64,000 nucleotides of DNA from Pseudomonas sp. LRP2-20 (lineage in GTDB: Bacteria; Pseudomonadota; Gammaproteobacteria; Pseudomonadales; Pseudomonadaceae): NCBI RefSeq assembly GCF_024349685.1, contig NZ_AP025944.1:4532001-4596000 (forward strand), written 5' to 3'. The notes below the pieces were generated by a model. It saw only the letters and a list, made by a program, of their open reading frames with translations, ran no database searches and was not told the origin of the DNA. A program made the position numbers and the translations under genes. Of the stretch, positions 58,882-64,000 are shown piece by piece. Position 1 is the stretch's first letter; the number at the start of each line of letters is the position of its first letter.

Positions 58882-58990
58882 GGGGCTGCCTTGCAGCCCA
58901 TCGCCGGCAAGCGCGGCTCCCACAAAGAGCGCGTCTTGCACTGTACCTGTGGGAGCCGCGCTTGCCGGCGATGGGCCGCACAGCGGCCCT
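58882..58990. repeat. Inverted REP pair between pheA and tyrA-aroA
   Basis: 29-base arms at 58896-58924 and 58948-58976 are perfect reverse complements (core CCGGCAAGCGCGGCTCCCAC), flanked by further GC-rich complementary bases. The same element recurs at 61258-61375. Typical P. putida-type REP doublet. Confidence 0.9.
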
Positions 58991-59002
58991 GGCAAACTTC
59001 GA

Positions 59003-60097
59003 TCAAAGCACCGCCTTCGGATAAGACCCCAGCACCTTCAGCGCCACGGCCTCCTGGCTGATCTTCTCCAGCACCGCCTTGATCAGCGGGTCGCGGTGGT
59101 GGCCGACGAAGTCGATGAAGAACACGTAGGTCCATTTGCCGCTGCGCGACGGACGGGTCTCGATACGGGTCAGGTCGATGCCGTTTTCGTGGAACGGCAC
59201 CAGCAGCTCGTGCAGCGCACCTGGCTTGTTGCTCATCGAGACGATGATCGAAGTCTTGTCGTCGCCGGTCGGCGGCACTTCCTGCTGACCAATCATCAGG
59301 AAGCGCGTGGAGTTGTCCGGGCGGTCTTCGATCTTTTCAGCCAGACGGGTCAGGCCATACAGGTTGGCCGCCATGTCGCCGGCGATCGCCGCCGAGTTCC
59401 ACTCGCCCTTGACCCGCTTGGCCGCCTCGGCGTTGCTCGAAACAGCCACGCGCTCGACGTTCGGGTAGTGCGCGTCCAGCCACTTGCGGCACTGGGCCAG
59501 CGACTGGGCATGGGAGTAGATGCGGGTGATGCTGTTGGTCTTGGTGTTCTCGCCCACCAGCAGGTGATGGTGAATGCGCAGCTCGACTTCGCCACAGATC
59601 ACCATGTCGTGCTCGAGGAAGCTGTCCAGGGTGTGGCTGACCGCACCCTCGGTGGAGTTTTCCACCGGCACCACGCCGAAATTGACGGCACCGGCCGCCA
59701 CTTCGCGGAACACTTCGTCGATGGCCGCCATCGGGCGACTGACCACGGCGTGGCCGAAGTGCTTCATGGCTGCAGCCTGGGTGAAGGTGCCTTCCGGGCC
59801 GAGGTAGGCGACCTTGAGCGGCTCTTCCAGGGCCAGGCAGGACGACATGATTTCACGGAACAGCCGCGCCATCTCTTCGTTGCCCAGCGGCCCCTTGTTG
59901 CGCTCCATCACGCGCTTGAGCACGGCAGCTTCACGCTCGGGCCGGTAGAACACCGGCTTTTCGCCTTCGGCCAGCGAGGCGGTCTTGACCCGCGCCACTT
60001 CTTCGGCGCAGCGGGCACGCTCGCTGATCAGCTCGAGGATCTTCTCGTCGAGGCTGTCGATGCGCACGCGCAGGGCTTTGAGTTCCTGTTCGGACAT
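59003..60097 (-). CDS. pheA: Bifunctional chorismate mutase / prephenate dehydratase
   Basis: PheA (364 aa) makes phenylpyruvate from chorismate. The N-terminal AroQ mutase (about 1-90; ALRVRIDSLDEKILELI) is followed by the dehydratase (about 95-270; YLGPEGTFTQAA, ENSTEGAV, STRFLMIG) and an ACT domain (about 280-364; GALHELLVPF, RIETRPS) that mediates Phe feedback. The ATG overlaps the serC stop (TGATG), so translation is coupled. Confidence 0.98.
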   Translation of the reverse strand: MSEQELKALRVRIDSLDEKILELISERARCAEEVARVKTASLAEGEKPVFYRPEREAAVLKRVMERNKGPLGNEEMARLFREIMSSCLALEEPLKVAYLGPEGTFTQAAAMKHFGHAVVSRPMAAIDEVFREVAAGAVNFGVVPVENSTEGAVSHTLDSFLEHDMVICGEVELRIHHHLLVGENTKTNSITRIYSHAQSLAQCRKWLDAHYPNVERVAVSSNAEAAKRVKGEWNSAAIAGDMAANLYGLTRLAEKIEDRPDNSTRFLMIGQQEVPPTGDDKTSIIVSMSNKPGALHELLVPFHENGIDLTRIETRPSRSGKWTYVFFIDFVGHHRDPLIKAVLEKISQEAVALKVLGSYPKAVL

Positions 60098-61182
60098 CAG
60101 CCGTGCTCCTTCTCGAATTCGGCCATGTAGGCCACCAGGCCTTCCACTGCTTCCAGGCCCAGGGCGTTGTAGATCGAGGCGCGCATGCCGCCGACCGAAC
60201 GGTGGCCCTTGAGGTTGAGCAGGCCACGGGCGTCGGCGCCGGCCAGGAAGGCCTTGTCCAGGCGCTCGTCAGCCAGGCGGAACGGCACGTTCATCCACGA
60301 ACGGGCGTTGTGGCTGATCGGGTTGGTGTAGAACTCGCTGGCGTCGATGAAGCCGTACAGGCGGTCCTTCTTGGCGCGGTTGCGCTGTTCCATGGCCTCG
60401 ACGCCACCCTGCTCCTTGAGCCACTCGAAGACCAGGCCCGAGAGGTACCAGGAGTAAGTGGCCGGGGTGTTGTACATCGAGCCATTGTCGGCCGCAACCT
60501 TGTAGTCGAGCATGGTCGGGCAGCTGCTGCGGGCGCGGCCGATCAGGTCTTCACGGACAATCACCACCACCAGGCCGCTCGGGCCGATGTTCTTCTGCGC
60601 GCCGGCGTAGATCATGCCGTACTGCGAGACGTCGATCGGGCGCGAGAGGATGTCGGAAGACATGTCGACCACCAGCGGTACGTCGCCGGTTTCCGGAACC
60701 CAGTCGAACTGCAGGCCACCGATGGTCTCGTTGGACGCATAGTGGACGTAGGCAGCATTCTTGGTCAGCTTCCACTCGTTCTGGCCAGGGATGGCCAGAT
60801 AATCGTAAGGCTTGGCGCTGGCGGCGACGTTGACGGTGCCGAAGCGGCGCGCTTCCTCGATGGCTTTCTTCGACCAGATGCCGGTTTCGACGTAGTCGGC
60901 AGTGCCGTTTTCCGGCAGCAGGTTCAGCGGAATTTCGGCGAACTGCTGGCTGGCACCGCCCTGCAGGAACAGGACCTTGTAGTTGGAGGGGACGGACAGC
61001 AGGTCACGCAGGTCCTGCTCGGCCTTTTCGGCGATGGCCACGTAGTCGTCGCTGCGATGGCTCATCTCCATCACCGACAAGCCCTTGCCGTTCCAGTCCA
61101 GCATCTCGGCCTGGGCACGCTGCAACACAGCGTCAGGAAGCGCGGCAGGGCCTGCGCAGAAGTTAAAGGCTCGTTTGCTCAC
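60097..61182 (-). CDS. serC: Phosphoserine aminotransferase
   Basis: SerC transaminates 3-phosphohydroxypyruvate to phosphoserine, and acts in pyridoxine synthesis. The 361-aa PLP enzyme has FNFCAGPAALP at the N-terminus and the PLP-Lys in MIYAGAQKNIGPSG (Lys197). The start is a GTG: 61182 (SKRAFNF) fits family length; GTG 61188 would add two residues. It overlaps pheA by one base. Confidence 0.97.
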   Translation of the reverse strand: MSKRAFNFCAGPAALPDAVLQRAQAEMLDWNGKGLSVMEMSHRSDDYVAIAEKAEQDLRDLLSVPSNYKVLFLQGGASQQFAEIPLNLLPENGTADYVETGIWSKKAIEEARRFGTVNVAASAKPYDYLAIPGQNEWKLTKNAAYVHYASNETIGGLQFDWVPETGDVPLVVDMSSDILSRPIDVSQYGMIYAGAQKNIGPSGLVVVIVREDLIGRARSSCPTMLDYKVAADNGSMYNTPATYSWYLSGLVFEWLKEQGGVEAMEQRNRAKKDRLYGFIDASEFYTNPISHNARSWMNVPFRLADERLDKAFLAGADARGLLNLKGHRSVGGMRASIYNALGLEAVEGLVAYMAEFEKEHG

Positions 61183-61257
61183 ATCCACTCTCGCTCTGCC
61201 AAATAGAACAAAATCGTAATTCGGTGCTGACCAGTCAAAGCTGTGTCGCCTGCCTTG

Positions 61258-61375
61258 GGGCTGCCTTGCAGCCCATCGCCGGCAAGCGCGGCTCCCACAG
61301 GTACAGCGTCAGCCTTGGGGTCTACGCGGCCCCTGTGGGAGCCGCGCTTGCCGGCGATGGGCCGCGCAGCGGCCC
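61258..61375. repeat. Inverted REP pair between gyrA and serC
   Basis: 31-base arms at 61271-61301 and 61332-61362 are perfect reverse complements and match the arms of the REP pair at 58896-58976. The element lies between the serC start and the gyrA terminator. Confidence 0.9.
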
Positions 61376-61391
61376 CAATGGCCTGGCTTTA

Positions 61392-61422
61392 TCAGTCAAA
61401 CGGGGCGACCTTGGTCGCCCCG
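61392..61422 (-). terminator. gyrA intrinsic terminator
   Basis: CGGGGCGACC (61401-61410) pairs with GGTCGCCCCG (61413-61422); on the minus strand it is followed by TTTGACT. It lies 19 bp past the gyrA stop. Confidence 0.82.
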
Positions 61423-61440
61423 CTCGGGTTTCACGCTTGC

Positions 61441-64000
61441 TTATTCCTGGGTCGCCTCTTCGGCGCCTGCAGCTTCATCATCCGGCGCTTCGGCCTCGAC
61501 GCCCTCCTCGTCCGCCTCGATCACATCATCGAGTTCGTCCTCGGATGGCTCCTGGATACGCTCCAGGCCCACCAGCGTTTCGTCGGTGGCCAGCTTGATC
61601 AGGGTCACACCCTGGGTGTTACGGCCCAGGCTCGACACTTCACCGACCCGCGTGCGCACCAGGGTACCCTGGTCGGAAATCAGCATGATTTCCTCGCCTT
61701 CCTGCACCTGAATGGCGCCGATCAGCAGGCCGTTGCGCCCTTTGGTGCCCATGGCGATCACGCCCTGGCCACCACGGCCGCGACGCGGGAACTTGGACAG
61801 CGGGGTGCGCTTGCCGAAGCCACGCTCGGAGGCAGTGAGGATCTGCGCGCCAGACTCCGGGATCAGCATCGAAATGATCCGCTGGCCCTTGCCCAGCTTC
61901 ATGCCACGCACGCCGCGGGCGGTACGGCCCATTTCGCGAACCACGCTTTCGGCGAAGCGGATCACCTTGCCGGCGTCGGAGAACATCATGACTTCCTTGG
62001 CACCGTCGGTGATCGCCGCAGCGATCAGGGTGTCGCCTTCCTTCAGCTTCAGGGCGATCAGGCCGCTGGAGCGTGGGCGGGCAAACTGTGCCAGCGGGGT
62101 TTTCTTGACGGTACCGGAAGCAGTCGCCATGAAGATATAGGCGCCGGTCGGCTCGGCCACCCACTCAGGGGTGTCGCCGTCTTCCTCGTCGATTTCTTCC
62201 GCTTCGACGATTTCACCTTCGATGACACCGTCATCGCCGTCTTCCAGCTCTTCTTCAGGGTCGGCGTTCTGCTGCAGGGCCTCGAGGTCGATCTGCAGCA
62301 TGGCGGTGATGCGCTCACCCTCCTCCAGCGGCAGCAGGTTGACCAGCGGGCGACCACGGGCGGCGCGCGACGCTTCAGGGATGTCGTAGGTCTTCAGCCA
62401 GTACACCTTGCCCTTGCTGGAGAACAGCAGCAGGGTGGCATGGCTGTTGGCGACCAGCAGGTGCTCGATGTAGTCCTCGTCCTTCACGCCGGTAGCCGAC
62501 TTGCCCTTGCCGCCGCGGCGCTGGGCCTGGTAGGCGGACAACGGCTGGGTCTTGGCATAGCCGCCGTGGGAGATGGTCACCACGCGCTCTTCTTCCGGGA
62601 TCATGTCGCCGTAGTTGAGGTCGTGACGGGCATCGAGGATTTCGGTGCGGCGGGCATCGCCGTACTCGGCACGGATGGCTTCCAGCTCTTCGCGGATCAC
62701 TTCCATCAGGCGCTGGGCGCTGCTGAGGATGCGGATCAGCTCGCCGATCTGCTCCAGGATCTCCTGGTACTCGGCCAGCAGCTTCTCGTGCTCCAGGCCA
62801 GTCAGGCGGTGCAGGCGCAGGTCGAGGATGGCCTGGGCCTGTTCCGGCGACAGGTAATACTTGCCTTCACGCAGGCCGTATTGCTCCGGCAGGTCTTCAG
62901 GGCGGCAGGAATCGGCACCGGCGCGCTCGACCATGACCTGCACGGCACTGGATTCCCACGGCGTGGAAACCAGGGCTTCCTTGGCTTCGGACGGCGTCGG
63001 CGAGGCCTTGATCAGGGCGATGACCGGGTCGATGTTGGACAGCGCGACTGCCTGGCCTTCAAGGATGTGGCCACGCTCACGGGCCTTGCGCAGCTCGAAC
63101 ACGGTACGGCGGGTCACCACTTCACGGCGGTGACGGACGAACGCTTCGAGCAGGTCCTTGAGGTTGAGCAGGCGCGGACGACCGTCGACCAGGGCAACCA
63201 CGTTGATGCCGAACACGCTCTGCAGCTGGGTCTGCTGGTAGAGGTTGTTGAGCACCACCTCCGGCACCTCGCCGCGGCGCAGCTCGATGACGATGCGCAT
63301 GCCGTCCTTGTCGGACTCGTCGCGCAGCTCGGTGATGCCTTCGATCTTCTTCTCTTTGACCAGCTCGGCGATCTTCTCGATCAGGCGGGCCTTGTTCAGC
63401 TGGTACGGCAGTTCGGTGATGACGATCTGCTGGCGGCCACCGACCTTGTCGATGTCTTCGATCTCGGAGCGGGCGCGCATGTAGATGCGGCCACGGCCGG
63501 TACGGTAGGCCTCGATGATGCCCTGGCGGCCGTTGATGATACCGGCCGTCGGGAAGTCCGGACCCGGGATGAACTGCATCAGCTCATCGATGGTGACGTC
63601 CGGGTTGTCGATCAGCGCCAGGCAACCGTCGATGACTTCACCGAGGTTGTGTGGCGGGATGTTGGTCGCCATGCCCACGGCGATACCGCTGGAGCCGTTG
63701 ACCAGCAGGTTGGGGATACGGGTCGGCATGACCGCCGGGATCTGCTCGGTGCCGTCGTAGTTGGGCACCCAGTCGACGGTTTCCTTGTGCAGGTCGGCCA
63801 GCAGCTCGTGGGCCAGCTTGGTCATGCGCACTTCGGTGTATCGCATGGCCGCGGCGTTGTCGCCGTCGACCGAACCGAAGTTGCCCTGGCCGTCGACCAG
63901 CAGGTAGCGCAGCGAGAACGGCTGGGCCATACGCACGATGGTGTCGTAGACCGCAGTGTCGCCGTGCGGGTGGTACTTACCGATCACGTCACCGACCACA
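61441..64000 (-). CDS. gyrA: DNA gyrase subunit A (5' end outside window)
   Basis: About 850 C-terminal residues of GyrA are present; the first about 69 lie beyond the window. The quinolone-resistance region reads [11 protein letters not shown], that is Thr83 and Asp87 by E. coli numbering, the usual wild-type form in Pseudomonas. The catalytic Tyr is in AAAMRYTEV. The C-terminal DNA-wrapping beta-pinwheel contains the GyrA box QRRGGKGKS. The protein ends in a very acidic tail. A stretch of Glu/Asp (about 20 of 40 residues) also lies between two pinwheel blades. It ends in the terminator at 61392-61422. Confidence 0.98.
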   Translation of the reverse strand, partial: VVGDVIGKYHPHGDTAVYDTIVRMAQPFSLRYLLVDGQGNFGSVDGDNAAAMRYTEVRMTKLAHELLADLHKETVDWVPNYDGTEQIPAVMPTRIPNLLVNGSSGIAVGMATNIPPHNLGEVIDGCLALIDNPDVTIDELMQFIPGPDFPTAGIINGRQGIIEAYRTGRGRIYMRARSEIEDIDKVGGRQQIVITELPYQLNKARLIEKIAELVKEKKIEGITELRDESDKDGMRIVIELRRGEVPEVVLNNLYQQTQLQSVFGINVVALVDGRPRLLNLKDLLEAFVRHRREVVTRRTVFELRKARERGHILEGQAVALSNIDPVIALIKASPTPSEAKEALVSTPWESSAVQVMVERAGADSCRPEDLPEQYGLREGKYYLSPEQAQAILDLRLHRLTGLEHEKLLAEYQEILEQIGELIRILSSAQRLMEVIREELEAIRAEYGDARRTEILDARHDLNYGDMIPEEERVVTISHGGYAKTQPLSAYQAQRRGGKGKSATGVKDEDYIEHLLVANSHATLLLFSSKGKVYWLKTYDIPEASRAARGRPLVNLLPLEEGERITAMLQIDLEALQQNADPEEELEDGDDGVIEGEIVEAEEIDEEDGDTPEWVAEPTGAYIFMATASGTVKKTPLAQFARPRSSGLIALKLKEGDTLIAAAITDGAKEVMMFSDAGKVIRFAESVVREMGRTARGVRGMKLGKGQRIISMLIPESGAQILTASERGFGKRTPLSKFPRRGRGGQGVIAMGTKGRNGLLIGAIQVQEGEEIMLISDQGTLVRTRVGEVSSLGRNTQGVTLIKLATDETLVGLERIQEPSEDELDDVIEADEEGVEAEAPDDEAAGAEEATQE

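Noticed and set aside
63950..63965. Possible quinolone-resistance change at GyrA position 83 (Thr instead of Ser)
   Set aside because: Thr83 is the normal residue in Pseudomonas and Asp87 is intact, so no resistance change is indicated.

Overview
The window looks like a chromosomal piece of a Pseudomonas, most likely of the P. putida group. The sequence is GC-rich. The housekeeping order gyrA-serC-pheA-tyrA/aroA-cmk-rpsA-ihfB on the right, and wbpL-wbpM-comEA on the left, matches what I recall of the borders of the Pseudomonas O-antigen locus. Inverted REP pairs of the type common in P. putida lie between the housekeeping genes. The species is inferred; no 16S gene or other decisive marker is present.

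Layout, left to right. (1) 1-4 kb: the end of an unidentified gene, a GT2 glycosyltransferase, an O-antigen-ligase-like membrane protein, pyrF, a DUF2897 gene and comEA. (2) 4-8.2 kb, minus strand: wbpM, wbpL and an SDR reductase/epimerase. Together these probably make a UDP-QuiNAc/FucNAc-type sugar and load it on undecaprenyl phosphate. (3) 8.3-15.7 kb: a complete type I secretion system (TolC, HlyD and ABC proteins, minus strand) divergent from a two-gene plus-strand unit. That unit encodes an unknown 294-aa protein and a cysteine-free RTX-like protein with four DUF4214-type repeats. (4) 15.8-33.9 kb, plus strand: a glycan assembly block of multi-domain GT2 proteins, galE, GT4 enzymes, a pyruvyltransferase-family protein, a secreted cysteine-rich Asp-box protein, a left-handed beta-helix acyltransferase, a methyltransferase and a GT2-WbsX fusion. 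The 26.2-28.7 kb part is visibly AT-rich and looks acquired. (5) 33.9-36 kb, minus: rmd and gmd (GDP-D-rhamnose). (6) 36.4-40.2 kb, plus: rmlB-rmlD-rmlA (dTDP-L-rhamnose) and a GT2. (7) 40.3-51.1 kb, minus: a 1272-aa methyltransferase/coiled-coil/RgpF/HAD protein, wzt, wzm, rmlC, a GT2, manB and manC. (8) 51.4-64 kb, minus: a beta-CASP metallo-beta-lactamase protein, a LapA/DUF1049 protein, ihfB, rpsA, cmk, tyrA-aroA, pheA, serC and gyrA (5' end outside the window).

How it fits together: manC and manB supply GDP-mannose for Gmd/Rmd, and RmlABCD supply dTDP-L-rhamnose. WbpM/WbpL start the lipid-linked chain, about ten glycosyltransferases extend it, and Wzm/Wzt export it. No Wzx flippase or Wzz is visible, and the only Wzy/WaaL-family protein is at the far left. 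Wzt carries a C-terminal extension and lies directly beside a methyltransferase-coiled-coil protein. This resembles the E. coli O9a arrangement, in which a terminal cap is recognised by the exporter. The most intriguing part is the type I secretion system with its RTX/DUF4214 substrate inside an O-antigen locus, next to three glycosyltransferases that share an undescribed GW-type beta domain. The arrangement recalls Caulobacter, where an S-layer protein is secreted by a type I system and held by O-antigen.
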